DNA of 64,000 bases from Streptomyces sp. NBC_00335 (GCF_036127095.1 NZ_CP108006.1:1426001-1490000), one strand, 5' to 3'. Counted from the stretch's first letter, positions 34,975-43,777 are shown. Numbers and translations: made by a program. Notes: generated by a model from the letters alone, not told the origin.

Positions 34975-35799
34975 TCATGCCCCCCGCAGCAGCTCCCGGA
35001 TCCGTACGGCGGTGGCCTCGTCCCGGCCGACCGCGAACGGCAGGGCGTTGTCCCGGTCCACCCGGAAGGGGACCCCGTCGACGGTGCTCTGGGAACCGCC
35101 CGCCTCGGCGACCAGGAGCAGCCCGGCCGCGTGGTCCCAGGCCGAGGGCCAGTTGAAGGCCAGGCCGTCCATCTCCCCCCGGGCCACCTTCAGGTATTCC
35201 AGGCCCGCCGAACCGCACGCGCGGGAGGCCACACCGGGGACGTCGAGGCGCGCCAGGATCCGGCGCTCCTCCTCGGTGGTGTAGAGCGGGTGGGCGGTCG
35301 CGACCCGCAGCTCGGCGCCGGGCTCGGGCGAACCGCTCAGGATCCGCTCGCCGTTGACGTACGCGCCCTGTCCGCGCACGGCGGTGGCCATCTCCTCCAG
35401 CGCCGGGGCGAAGGTCCAGGAGGCGAGGAGCTCCCCGCGGTGCGCGAGCGCGACCAGGGTGCAGAACTCCGACTCGCCGTTCACGAACTGCCGGGTCCCG
35501 TCGACGGGGTCCACGATCCACACCGGGGCGTCGGCGCGCAGCGCCCCGTAGACCCCGGGGTCGGCGTGCACCGCTTCCTCGCCCACCACCGCCGAGCCGG
35601 GCAGCAGCCGGGTCAGGGCGACCGTGAGGTACTCCTCGGCCTTGCGGTCGGCGTCGGTCACCAGGTCGTGCGGGCCGCTCTTCTGGTCCACCTCGTGGTC
35701 GGCGAGCTGGCGGAACCTCGGCATGATCTCGATCGCCGCCGCTTTGCGAACGGCTTCGTCGACGTCGGACAGGTTCCGGGCGAGGAATTCATCGATCAT
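34975..35799 (-). CDS. Inositol monophosphatase-family phosphatase (possible histidinol-phosphatase or inositol-phosphatase)
   Basis: A 274-residue Mg2+-dependent phosphatase of the FIG superfamily. Metal ligands are seen in SAVVGEEAVH, in IVDPVDGTRQFVNG (DPVDGT) and in WPSAWDHAAGLLLVAEAGG (WDHAAG). Family members hydrolyse inositol phosphate, histidinol phosphate (HisN) or 3'-phosphoadenosine 5'-phosphate; the actinobacterial HisN type is quite similar, but no his genes are near. The ATG at 35799 has GGAGG almost touching it, an unusually tight spacing, so a downstream start is possible. Confidence 0.9.
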   Translation of the reverse strand: MIDEFLARNLSDVDEAVRKAAAIEIMPRFRQLADHEVDQKSGPHDLVTDADRKAEEYLTVALTRLLPGSAVVGEEAVHADPGVYGALRADAPVWIVDPVDGTRQFVNGESEFCTLVALAHRGELLASWTFAPALEEMATAVRGQGAYVNGERILSGSPEPGAELRVATAHPLYTTEEERRILARLDVPGVASRACGSAGLEYLKVARGEMDGLAFNWPSAWDHAAGLLLVAEAGGSQSTVDGVPFRVDRDNALPFAVGRDEATAVRIRELLRGA

Positions 35800-35910
35800 G
35801 CCTCCAGCAAAGCACGCCCGGCTGACAATCCCCACCGCCGGACAGGGCGGGCTGCCGGACCCGGGGTGGACCGCGGGTGAACGCGCCGCCGGGCGGGCGG
35901 GGCCCGGTGG

Positions 35911-35960
35911 GCACGGGGAGTTACGGCGCGCTACGGGAAGCCACGGGGAGCTACCGGGGG
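35911..35960. repeat. Short imperfect tandem repeats
   Basis: The motif CACGGGGAG(T/C)TAC with variants (GGGAAGCCACGGGGAGCTAC, GGGGGCTACGG) is repeated three to four times directly before the hairpin at 35961. It looks like slippage or degenerate copies of the hairpin arm. Confidence 0.5.
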
Positions 35961-35983
35961 CTACGGGGCGGGAGGCCCCGTAG
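35961..35983 (-). terminator. Hairpin after the repeat-peptide gene
   Basis: CTACGGGGC (35961-35969) and GCCCCGTAG (35975-35983) form a perfect 9-bp stem with a 5-base loop, 10 bases after the stop of the minus-strand secreted-peptide gene. Confidence 0.7.
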
Positions 35984-35993
35984 CCCCGTCCGG

Positions 35994-36320
35994 CTAGTTG
36001 GTGGCGAGGTCGCCTACGACGAGGGTCCGCGGGGCGAGGTGCTCGTACGCCCCGTCCGCCAGGTGCTGCGGGGAAAGGTGCTCGTACTCCCCGTCCGTCA
36101 TGTGCTGCGGGCTCAGGTGCTCGAAGTCGCCCTCCGTCAGGAACTTCGGGCCCTGGTCGCCGAACGTGCCGAGCTGCGGCGCCGTGTGCTCGAAGGCGCC
36201 GTCCTGACCCTGCGGCGCGACGCTGATGTGGTTGTCCGCGAAGGCCGGGCCCGTGCCCGGCCCGGCCAGGGCGAAGGCGGCGGTGGCGGTGGCGGCTATG
36301 GCGGCGGCTCTGATGTTCAT
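35994..36320 (-). CDS. Small secreted protein with EHLSPQH repeats
   Basis: A 108-residue protein not matching any family I know. Residues 1-28 are a signal peptide (Arg4, Ala-rich core, AFA before Asp29). The mature part has a 13-residue tandem repeat: LTEGDFEHLSPQH (61-73), MTDGEYEHLSPQH (74-86), LADGAYEHLAPRT (87-99), and a further half-copy DGAFEHTAPQ (40-49). The invariant core is G-x-[FY]-E-H-[LT]-[SA]-P. A GGGGGA ribosome site precedes the ATG. The only upstream gene on this strand is a large XRE/NB-ARC regulator 97 bp away. Possible roles are a secreted signal, a repeat-bearing peptide precursor or a metal-binding (His-rich) exported protein. Short size and clean codon bias argue that it is real. 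Confidence 0.75.
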   Translation of the reverse strand: MNIRAAAIAATATAAFALAGPGTGPAFADNHISVAPQGQDGAFEHTAPQLGTFGDQGPKFLTEGDFEHLSPQHMTDGEYEHLSPQHLADGAYEHLAPRTLVVGDLATN

Positions 36321-36417
36321 GCTGGTCCCCCGGTCCGGCCGGCCCCTGGTCGGGCCGGCTCGGAAAACAGGCTGTCAGGCACGGCCGGAGTCCTGCAACA
36401 GCATCGGGGGGATCCGC

Positions 36418-38880
36418 TCAGCGCGCCCCCGCGCCGAGTTCCTCCAGGAGCGAGCGCCCCGCCGTGCGGTGCTCGGCGGCCGCGGCCGGGTCCGTGTCGT
36501 CGAGCAGGGCGGCGATGCCCTCGTGGGCCAGCGCCTCCTCGTGCCGGTAGCCGAGGCCCGGGGCCAGCTCCAGCGTCTGCCGGTGCAGGCGCAGGGCCTC
36601 CTCGGGCAGTCCGGCGAGCTGGCAGGTCTCGGCGTAGCCGCCCAGGAAGCGGACCTTCCAGTGTTCCTCGAACAGCTCGTCCAGCAGCGCGAACGCCTCC
36701 CGGTGGCTGGCCAGGGCCTCCTCGTACCGGCCCATCCGGCGCAGCCCGACGCCCAGGCAGTTGAGGGACCACGCCTCGTTGTTCACGTGCCCGTCCTCGC
36801 GGGCCAGCGCCAGCGCCCGGTGCAGGTGCTCCGACGCCTCTTCGGGCGACTCCGCGGCGATGGCCATGCCCAGGGTGATGCGGGCCGTCAGGGTGGGCGG
36901 CCACGCGGGGTCCGGGTGGGAGACGGCCAGCACCTCCCGGGCCCGCCGCGCCGCCTCCTGCCGGTCCCCCAGCTGGAGCAGGGCCCAGGCCTCCGAGGCG
37001 GCCGCGTGGGCCGCGCCCGCGGGGAGGCCCGCTTCCCCGTACAGCTTCCCGGCCAGGCGGAACAGTTCCAACGACTCCTCGGCGCTCCCCCGTCCCCCCT
37101 GATCCCAGCTCAGATAGCCCCGGCGCAGGGTCAGTTCGGCTTCCGAGCGGCTGTCCCCCGTCTGCGCCACCCGGAGTCCGGCCGCCTCGTACGCGGCTGC
37201 GGCCTCGGCCATCCGGCCCGCGTTGTAGCGGGCGAAGCCCAGGTCGCTGTAGGCCTCCGCCAGGCGCAGCGGATCCCCCAGGCGCTCGGCGGCGGCCAGC
37301 GAGCGTTCGAAGAGGTGGTTGAGGTGGCTCGTGCCGCAGCGCCGTGCGAAGTACGCGCGCAGGAAGCGCGGCAGCTCGCACACGTGCGCGTCCGCACCGA
37401 CGGCGACCGCCGTCTCGAAGGCGGCGATCATCGTCTCGTACTCCGAAGTCAGCCAGGAGCAGGCCGCGTTCTTGTCGGCGAACCGCGGCAGTGCGGCCGG
37501 GGGCCGGCCCGCGGTGGGCGGCCGTCCCGGCGAGAGCACCGGCATCGCGGCGTCGGCGGCGGCCGCCGCGTGCACGAAGTAGTCGAGGAAGCGGCCCAGC
37601 GCACGCTCCCGATCGGCCGGGGAGTCCTGCTGCGCGCAGGCGCCCCGCGCGTGCTGGTGCACCAGGTCGTGCAGCCGGTAGCGGCCGGCCGTCGGCTGCT
37701 GGACGAGGTGTGCGTCGACCAGGTCCTCCAGCATCTCCCGGGCGCCGTGCAGCGGTACGTCCGCCAGGGCCGCGGCCGCGTACGCGTCGAAGGAGCCGCC
37801 CGGCAGCATGCCCAGCATGCGGAACAACCGGGCCTGGGACCGGTCCAGTTGCCGTACGGACATGGCGAACGCGGTGTCGAACTCGCTCGCCCCCTCCGCC
37901 AGCCGCTCCACGAGGATGCCCACCGTCCAGCCCGGCCGGTGCCGCAGCCGGGCCGCGGCCAGCCGCAGGGCCAGCGGCAGGTGGCCGCACAGCCGCAGCA
38001 CCTCGGCGGCGGACTCCGGCTCGCGGGCGAGGCGGCCTTCGGGGCCGCCCGGGTCTCCGCTGGCCCGGGCCAGCAGCTCCGCGCTCTCCCGCGGGCTGAG
38101 CACGTCCAGCGACACCGGGGGCACCTCGTCCAGGCCCAGCAGCCGGTTGCGGCTCGTGATCAGGACGACGGAGTCGCCGGCGCCGGGCAGCAGCGGGCGG
38201 ACCTGGTCGGCGTCGGCCGCGTTGTCGACGACCACGACGGCCCGCCGGCCCGCCAGTTCCGCGCGCCAACAGGCCGCGAGCTGTTCGAGGCCCTCCTGCG
38301 GGACCCGCTCGGACGGCACGTCGAGCGCCCCGAGCAGCATCCGCAGCGCGGAGTCCGGATCGAGGGGGTCCCGGCCTTCGGTGAATCCGTGCAGGTCCAC
38401 GTAGAGCTGGGCATCCGGGTAGTCGGCGGCGAGCCGGTGTGCGGCGTGCACCGCCAGGCAGGTCTTGCCGACGCCCGCCATGCCGTCGACGGCGACGCCC
38501 CGGTGGCTGTCCACCGCGGCCAGCACGGCGGCCAGTTGGGCTTCGCGTCCGGTGAAGTCGGTTACGTCGCGCGGCAGATCGTTACGGGGCCTCGGCTGGA
38601 CCTGGCGGCTGGCCTTCGGGGGCGCCGGCAGCTGGTGGGAGGACCCGAGTTCCCAGAGGGGGCGCAGCGGGCGCGGATCGCGTTTGACCAGTCGGCACAG
38701 CGCCACCACCGCGGGCCAGGGCGGCACGGTCTGGCCGCTGAGGTAGCGCGAGAGCGAGGAGGAGCTCAGTCCCGCATCCCTCGCGAGGGCCCGTACCCCG
38801 AGCCCGGACAGTTCCTGGAGCAGCCGCAGCCGTGCGGCCAGCTCGTCCTGCGGGTCGGCCTCGGCCGTCCGCCGTTCCAT
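36418..38880 (-). CDS. XRE helix-turn-helix / NB-ARC ATPase / TPR regulator (AfsR-like without SARP domain)
   Basis: An 820-residue STAND-type regulator. Residues 12-65 are an XRE helix-turn-helix (LGVRALARDAGLSSSSLSRY). The NB-ARC ATPase spans about 110-400 with Walker A Lys139 in GMAGVGKTCL and Walker B AVVVVDNAAD. The C-terminal half has many tetratricopeptide-like helical repeats (about 500-815). Such proteins use ATP/ADP switching and TPR ligand sensing to control secondary metabolism or development. The start at 38880 follows a GGGGGGAA ribosome site. The small secreted repeat protein lies directly downstream and may be its target or signal. Confidence 0.9.
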   Translation of the reverse strand: MERRTAEADPQDELAARLRLLQELSGLGVRALARDAGLSSSSLSRYLSGQTVPPWPAVVALCRLVKRDPRPLRPLWELGSSHQLPAPPKASRQVQPRPRNDLPRDVTDFTGREAQLAAVLAAVDSHRGVAVDGMAGVGKTCLAVHAAHRLAADYPDAQLYVDLHGFTEGRDPLDPDSALRMLLGALDVPSERVPQEGLEQLAACWRAELAGRRAVVVVDNAADADQVRPLLPGAGDSVVLITSRNRLLGLDEVPPVSLDVLSPRESAELLARASGDPGGPEGRLAREPESAAEVLRLCGHLPLALRLAAARLRHRPGWTVGILVERLAEGASEFDTAFAMSVRQLDRSQARLFRMLGMLPGGSFDAYAAAALADVPLHGAREMLEDLVDAHLVQQPTAGRYRLHDLVHQHARGACAQQDSPADRERALGRFLDYFVHAAAAADAAMPVLSPGRPPTAGRPPAALPRFADKNAACSWLTSEYETMIAAFETAVAVGADAHVCELPRFLRAYFARRCGTSHLNHLFERSLAAAERLGDPLRLAEAYSDLGFARYNAGRMAEAAAAYEAAGLRVAQTGDSRSEAELTLRRGYLSWDQGGRGSAEESLELFRLAGKLYGEAGLPAGAAHAAASEAWALLQLGDRQEAARRAREVLAVSHPDPAWPPTLTARITLGMAIAAESPEEASEHLHRALALAREDGHVNNEAWSLNCLGVGLRRMGRYEEALASHREAFALLDELFEEHWKVRFLGGYAETCQLAGLPEEALRLHRQTLELAPGLGYRHEEALAHEGIAALLDDTDPAAAAEHRTAGRSLLEELGAGAR

Positions 38881-39099
38881 GTCCACGGTTCCCCCCGTAT
38901 CCCTGTCCCGCCGCGCCCGAATTATCCGGGGCCGCATCTGCGCTGGTCAAGGATGTTCCGCCTGTCCCGGGGTGTCCCACCGCCATCGCCGCGGCGGGCC
39001 GCTGCGGCTGTTATGGAGTCACACCCCGAGGGGGGAACCGGAAACCCCGGAAGGCCGGAAGCCCGGCAGTCCGGAAACCCAGTAGAGGAGCACACCGAG

Positions 39100-39555
39100 A
39101 TGCAGTCCCGCATGCAGAACCCCGCCGTCGTCCTGTCCGGTGCGATGCAGCCCATCCAGGAGATCTTCAAGGCAGTGCACTCCGGTGGGGTGGACGGGCA
39201 GATCCTGGAGCTGGTGCACCTGCGGGTGAGCCAGATCAACGGGTGCAGCGCCTGTGTGGACGGCGGCGCGAAGTCGGCCCGCAAGGCCGGGGTGAGCGAC
39301 GAGCGGCTGGCCACGGTCGCCGCCTGGCGCGAGGCCCCGTACTTCACCGAGGAGGAGCGGGCCGCCCTGCTGCTCGCCGAGGCCGCGACCCGGCTGGCCG
39401 ACCGTCCCGACGCGGTGAACGACGAGGTCTGGGACACGGCCGCCACCTACTTCGACGAGAAGCAGCTGGCCGCGCTCGTCCTGATGATCGGCGTCACCAA
39501 CCTGTTCAACCGCCTCAACGCCACGACCCGCCAGATCGCCGGCGCGTGGGGCTGA
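39100..39555 (+). CDS. Carboxymuconolactone decarboxylase/AhpD-family protein
   Basis: A 151-residue all-helical protein. The AhpD-type redox motif is CSAC in INGCSACVDGGAKSARKAG, followed by ATVAAWREAPYFTEEERAAL, the typical second conserved block. Members act as thiol-dependent peroxidases, reductants of peroxiredoxins or decarboxylases; the CxxC supports the redox role. GAGGAG precedes the ATG at 39100. The DUF1801 protein gene follows 72 bp downstream. Confidence 0.92.
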   Translation: MQSRMQNPAVVLSGAMQPIQEIFKAVHSGGVDGQILELVHLRVSQINGCSACVDGGAKSARKAGVSDERLATVAAWREAPYFTEEERAALLLAEAATRLADRPDAVNDEVWDTAATYFDEKQLAALVLMIGVTNLFNRLNATTRQIAGAWG

Positions 39556-39627
39556 CGGGCGCGAACCGCCCCGCTTCCTAGTATGACGATCCATCCCATC
39601 ACGCCCACTACCGGGAGGAAACCCGCG

Positions 39628-40116
39628 ATGACGAACACCCAGAAGCCCGCCAAGACCGCGACCCCCGCCAAGACCGCGGCCGAGCCGTCCGCGAGGTTCA
39701 CGGAGGAGGAGCGGGCCGCGATGAAGGATCACGCCAAGGAGCTGAAGGCGGCGGCCCGCCGCGGATCGCGCGCCGACAAGGCTGCGGCGGAAGAGGCCGA
39801 CGTGGTCGAGAAGATCGCCGAAATGCAGGACGCCGACCGGGTCATGGCGGAGCGGATCCACGCGATCGTCAAGGAGACCGCACCCGACCTCGCGCCGAAG
39901 CTCTGGTACGGGATGCCCGCGTACGCCCGGGACGGCAAGGTCGTCTGCTTCTTCCAGAGCGCGGAGAAGTTCAAGGCGCGCTACGCGACGCTCGGCTTCA
40001 GCGACCAGGCGCACCTCGACGAGGGCTCCATGTGGGCGACCTCCTACGCCCTGACGCGGCTGACGGCCGCCGACGAGGTGAGGATCGCCGCACTCGTGAA
40101 GAACGCGGCACACTGA
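39628..40116 (+). CDS. DUF1801 domain protein (iron-chaperone-like)
   Basis: A 162-residue protein with a Lys/Ala-rich N-terminal tail (PAKTATPAKTAAEPS) and a C-terminal DUF1801 fold (about 70-160): APDLAPKLWYGMPAYARDGK and VCFFQSAEKFKARYATLGF are typical. Relatives are annotated as iron chaperones, without firm proof. The ATG at 39628 is favoured by GGGAGGAAA just upstream, over an earlier ATG at 39583. Confidence 0.85.
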   Translation: MTNTQKPAKTATPAKTAAEPSARFTEEERAAMKDHAKELKAAARRGSRADKAAAEEADVVEKIAEMQDADRVMAERIHAIVKETAPDLAPKLWYGMPAYARDGKVVCFFQSAEKFKARYATLGFSDQAHLDEGSMWATSYALTRLTAADEVRIAALVKNAAH

Positions 40117-40182
40117 TACCCAGCCCTGCCGATGCCGATGCGGATGTCGGCGCCGGCGCAGGACCGAGGAGAAGGATCGATC

Positions 40183-40893
40183 GTGCTGAAGCCCCGTGTC
40201 CTCACGATCGGTTCGGATTCCCCGCCCGCCGCGCAGGCGTCGCCGGCCGCGTCGCCGGCCGTGTGGCTGGTCGACACCGACGAGGCGGCCGGCGCGGCGG
40301 CCCGGCTGGCCCCGGAGGTCTTGGACCCGGCCGAACACCGGCGGGCGGCGGCCTTCGTGCGCGAGGAGGACCGGCGCCGCTACGTGGCCGCCCACGTGGC
40401 ACTGCGGGTGCTGCTCGGCTCCCGGCTCGGCCTCGCCCCGGGACGCGTACGGATCACCCGCGCACCTTGCCCCTCGTGCGCCGGCCCCCACGGACGGCCG
40501 TTGTCCGAGGACGGGCCCGTCCACTTCTCCCTGTCGCACAGCGACCGGCTCGCACTGATCGCGCTGGGCGCGGTGCCGGTGGGAGCCGATGTGGAGGCGC
40601 TGCCCCCGGCATCGGCCGTACGCGAGCTGGCCGGGCAGCTGCACCCTCGGGAGGCCGCGGAGCTGGCGGCCCTGGACCCGGAGGAGCGCCCCGCGGCCTT
40701 CGGCCGCGTCTGGGTCCGCAAGGAGGCGTACCTCAAGGGCCTGGGCATCGGGCTCTCCCGGGGCCTGGCCCTCGATTACGTGGGCAGCGGCGACACCCCG
40801 GCGAGCGGTTTGCCGGGCTGGTCCCTGAGGGACGTGGCCGTCCCCCCGGGCTTCAGCGCCGCCGTGGCCGTATCGGGAGCGGGGAATCCCTGA
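40183..40893 (+). CDS. 4'-phosphopantetheinyl transferase, Sfp type
   Basis: A 236-residue Sfp-superfamily enzyme that transfers phosphopantetheine from CoA to a serine of carrier proteins. Signature blocks: VHFSLSHSDRLALIALG, PVGADVEALP (Mg2+-binding Asp and Glu) and WVRKEAYLKGLGIG. The start is GTG at 40183, because GAGGAGAAGGA lies just upstream. It lies about 2 kb left of the NRPS/PKS cluster and is a good candidate to activate the five complete carrier-protein Ser residues (47, 970, 982, 1000 and 2073 in their respective proteins) and the PKS ACP Ser951. It could also serve the whole genome. Confidence 0.94.
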   Translation: MLKPRVLTIGSDSPPAAQASPAASPAVWLVDTDEAAGAAARLAPEVLDPAEHRRAAAFVREEDRRRYVAAHVALRVLLGSRLGLAPGRVRITRAPCPSCAGPHGRPLSEDGPVHFSLSHSDRLALIALGAVPVGADVEALPPASAVRELAGQLHPREAAELAALDPEERPAAFGRVWVRKEAYLKGLGIGLSRGLALDYVGSGDTPASGLPGWSLRDVAVPPGFSAAVAVSGAGNP

Positions 40894-41218
40894 ACCATGT
40901 CGACGTCGCTGTCGGTGTCGGTGTCGCTGTCGTCCGGCTGCCGCTCGCCCGGCCCGGTGTCACACCGCGGGCCGTCGCGCTTACGGTCCTGCGTCCGGTC
41001 GCTTCATGGTGTTCGGCTGGGGAACCGGAGGATCCGCGGGGACGGCATGGGGCTTCATGGGACGATCAGGCTGCGCTTGCTTCTCGCTGTCCCCGCCCTC
41101 GCGGCCCTTCCCCGTCCGGCCCGAGGACTCGGATTCCGAAGGAACCGGACCCGGTCACACCTCCTCGGCGGCCGGATCGACCGTCGAGGGACGGAGCGCG
41201 GTGTTCAGAGAGGAAACC
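40894..41218. other. Non-coding spacer, PPTase to SUKH-like gene
   Basis: No gene seen. It opens with a simple GTCGCTGTCGGTGTC-type repeat (about 40902-40935). No terminator hairpin or clear -35/-10 pair is found. The real start of the next gene is set by AGAGAGGAAA just before 41219. Confidence 0.5.
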
Positions 41219-42172
41219 ATGAATCATCTCGATGTCTTCCGGCTGCTCGACGTGGTCGCCCCCGGGCGACCGGGGAGCGACGGATACGGGCAGGTCGTGC
41301 CCGAGGACTTCGAACTGCTGCTCAACGCCCTCCCGAAGGGCCTGATCGCGGCTTCCGTCAAGCTCACTCGCTCCGAACTCCCCGTGCGTTCCCTGGCGGA
41401 GTTCACCGCGAGTGCGGCGCTGCGTCTGGAGGACATGCGGTACTACCTGCGCTCCCGCGAGCAAAAGCTGCCGCAGTCCCTCTTCCCCGAGCCCGGCGGA
41501 CTGGTCCCGTGGGGCCGCACCGCGGACGACGGTGTGCTGCTCTGGGACACCGCCGCCCCCGATACCGCGGACTGGACGACCGTCCTCGCGGATTCCGATT
41601 TCCAGCTCTGGCCGGAACTCCCTTTCCCCACGTCGGAATTCATCGCGCGGGAGATCACGGGGCGCGCCGACGGGACTCCCGCGTTCGAGACGGACGCGGA
41701 GTACAGGGCCGGCTCGTGGCACCGGCTCGCGGACGCCAAGCGGGAGACGGCCAAGGCACTGGCGGACCGGGACATCACCGCGCTGGACGAGATCCTCGTC
41801 AAGCTGCGGAGCCTCGGCGTCCCGGGCGTCCGGCAGTACGCGCGCGAACTGGTGGAACAGGCTCGGCACGAGTGGCCCACCGCCCTCCCGGAGGACTACC
41901 TGGCGATCATGCGGGAGTTCCCCGGCGGGATCATCGCGGGCGCGCGGGTGTTCCCCGTCGCGGGGGCCACCTGGCTGGACGAGGACCGGCAGTTCCTGCA
42001 GTGGGGTGAGGTGGAGGGCAGGCTCATCGGCTGGCTCACCATGAAGAGCGACCCCCAGGACTGGCGGATCGCCTCCATCGAACCGGACGGCAGCTCCCTG
42101 ACCCACCTCGAGGACCACACCTTCGCCACTTTCCTGCGACGCCGGCTGCACGGCAACAACTCCCTGTTCTGA
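41219..42172 (+). CDS. SMI1/KNR4 (SUKH)-like protein
   Basis: A 317-residue protein. The N-terminal region (HLDVFRLLDVVAPGRPGSDG, then YGQVVPEDFELLLNALPKG) and the C-terminal region (ALPEDYLAIMREFPGGIIAG) resemble SMI1/KNR4 domains, whose members are often immunity proteins against polymorphic toxins. No toxin gene is adjacent, so here it may be an orphan or have another role. A WGRTADDGVLLWDT block is typical of actinomycete relatives. The ATG at 41219 is preceded by AGAGAGGAAA. A hairpin follows the stop. Confidence 0.65.
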   Translation: MNHLDVFRLLDVVAPGRPGSDGYGQVVPEDFELLLNALPKGLIAASVKLTRSELPVRSLAEFTASAALRLEDMRYYLRSREQKLPQSLFPEPGGLVPWGRTADDGVLLWDTAAPDTADWTTVLADSDFQLWPELPFPTSEFIAREITGRADGTPAFETDAEYRAGSWHRLADAKRETAKALADRDITALDEILVKLRSLGVPGVRQYARELVEQARHEWPTALPEDYLAIMREFPGGIIAGARVFPVAGATWLDEDRQFLQWGEVEGRLIGWLTMKSDPQDWRIASIEPDGSSLTHLEDHTFATFLRRRLHGNNSLF

Positions 42173-42193
42173 CGGGGCTCACGCAGAGGTCCG

Positions 42194-42221
42194 CCGGGGC
42201 CGGCCGCGGGGTCGGCCCCGG
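42194..42221. terminator. Hairpin after the SUKH-like gene
   Basis: CCGGGGCCG (42194-42202) and CGGCCCCGG (42213-42221) form a perfect 9-bp stem with a 10-base loop, 21 bases after the stop. Confidence 0.6.
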
Positions 42222-42268
42222 TGCGGCGCCCTCTCCCGGCGCGGCCGCCCCATCGAGGTCCGGACCCC

Positions 42269-42296
42269 TTGTCATGATCGACGTCAGGGGGATAGC
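42269..42296 (+). promoter_or_regulatory. Candidate promoter of the P450 gene
   Basis: TTGTCA (42269-42274), a 16-base spacer and GATAGC (42291-42296) resemble a primary-sigma promoter. The transcript would start near 42303, about 138 bases before the P450 start. Confidence 0.4.
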
Positions 42297-42440
42297 GTCG
42301 TGGGCGGGCCGAGGCCCGAGGACCGTGCCCGGCCGGACCAACCCTGCGGGGGCATCCGCATGACGCCTCGTCATCGCTGCGCAGCCTCGAGGGGATCGAT
42401 CGGCAGCCCGGGTTGCCGGTCCTGGTGACCGGCGCTCCAC

Positions 42441-43685
42441 GTGTCGCCGACCAGGAATGGAAACCACAGGTTGAGTACCTCGCGCCATGCCATCCCGTTC
42501 AGCCTGATCGACCCTGCGTTACACCCCGATCCCGACGCCTGTGAGGCGTGGAGGACGCTACGGACGGAGCACCCGGTCGCCTGGTGCGAGGCCGAGGGAG
42601 ACAGCCCCGGCTTCTGGGTGATCACGCGGTACCAGGACATCGCCGCCGTCTACCGCGATACGGCCCGCCTCAGCTCCGAACAGGGCAACATGCTCGGCAC
42701 GTTGCTCACGGGCGGCGACTCCGCCGGCGGCAGCATGCTCGTGGTCACCGACCCGCCCCGGCACACCGCTGTACGGCGCCTCCTGCAGGGCGGATTCTCC
42801 GCCAGAGCCATGGAGCACGTCGTGGACGGCGTCCGGACGGCGACGAAGGGACTCGTCGCGGCCATCGCCGAGAAGGGAGCGGGCGACTTCGTCTCCGATG
42901 TCGCCTCGCAGATTCCGCTCATCGCCATCTGCGAGCTGCTCGACGTGCCGGCGGCGGACCGCTCGCGCATGCTCGATCTGACCATGGCGGCGATGGGCGC
43001 GGACGGCTCGGCGGAGTCCATGGAGGAAGCCGCCGAAGCCCAGCAGGACATCCTCTACTACTACGCCGGGCTCCTTCCCGCACGGCGCACGTCTCCGGGC
43101 GCGGACATCGTCAGTCTGCTGGCGGGCGAACAGGTCGACGGGAAGCCCCTCAGCGATGCCGAGGTGCTTCTGAACTGCTACAACATCATCATCGGTGGTG
43201 ACGAGACGACGCGCCTGTCCGCGGCGGGTGCCGCGCTCGCCCTGATCGAGCATCCCGAGCAGTGGCAGCGGCTCCAGCAGGACGAGGGCCTGCTCGACTC
43301 TGCGGTGGAGGAAGTGCTGCGCTGGACCACTCCGGCGACGCACATCGGGCGGACCGCCACGACGGACTTCACGCTCCGCGGGTCCGAGATCAGGCAGGGC
43401 GACATCGTCACGCTCTGGAACACATCGGCCAACCGTGACGAGGACGTCTTCGCGAACCCCTACAGGTTCGACATCTCCCGCACGCCGAACAGGCACCTCA
43501 CCCTCGGCCACGGACCGCACTTCTGCCTGGGCGGCCCGCTCGCCAGGGTCGAACTGCGCGTTCTGCTGGAGGAGTTGCGCTCCCAGATATCCCATATGGA
43601 GCTGGACGGAACCGTCGAGCGCGTCACATCCAGCTTCCTGTCCGGCGTCTGCCGACTGCCGGTGCGCTGCTCGGCCGGCGCTTGA
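42441..43685 (+). CDS. Cytochrome P450
   Basis: A 414-residue class I P450. I-helix GGDETTRLSAAG (with the oxygen-activating Thr pair), ExxR as EEVLRW and the heme loop LGHGPHFCLGGPLARVE with ligand Cys362 are all intact. MLVVTDPPRHTAVRRLLQGG is the C-helix region common in natural-product P450s. The GGDET(T) I-helix is frequent in P450s that hydroxylate carrier-bound amino acids in NRPS clusters; here it would need ferredoxin partners from elsewhere. The GTG start at 42441 has no strong ribosome site. It converges on the NRPS-linked epimerase gene with a shared 18-bp terminator, and is likely part of the cluster. Confidence 0.93.
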   Translation: MSPTRNGNHRLSTSRHAIPFSLIDPALHPDPDACEAWRTLRTEHPVAWCEAEGDSPGFWVITRYQDIAAVYRDTARLSSEQGNMLGTLLTGGDSAGGSMLVVTDPPRHTAVRRLLQGGFSARAMEHVVDGVRTATKGLVAAIAEKGAGDFVSDVASQIPLIAICELLDVPAADRSRMLDLTMAAMGADGSAESMEEAAEAQQDILYYYAGLLPARRTSPGADIVSLLAGEQVDGKPLSDAEVLLNCYNIIIGGDETTRLSAAGAALALIEHPEQWQRLQQDEGLLDSAVEEVLRWTTPATHIGRTATTDFTLRGSEIRQGDIVTLWNTSANRDEDVFANPYRFDISRTPNRHLTLGHGPHFCLGGPLARVELRVLLEELRSQISHMELDGTVERVTSSFLSGVCRLPVRCSAGA

Positions 43686-43725
43686 TCCCCAACGGCCCGG
43701 TCGGGCACGCCCGGAAGGCGGTCGA

Positions 43726-43766
43726 GACCGCCCCCGGCCTCCCCCTGAGGGAGGCCGGGGGCGGTC
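43726..43766. terminator. Perfect bidirectional hairpin between P450 and epimerase
   Basis: GACCGCCCCCGGCCTCCC (43726-43743) pairs perfectly over 18 bp with 43749-43766 across a 5-base loop. It ends both the P450 transcript and the leftward NRPS operon. Confidence 0.88.
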
Positions 43767-43777
43767 CGGCGCGGGCG

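Noticed and set aside
36226..39099. Plus-strand open frame running into the AhpD-like gene
   Set aside because: The part before 39100 is antisense to the NB-ARC regulator and lacks family motifs; the AhpD-like protein begins at a good ribosome site at 39100.
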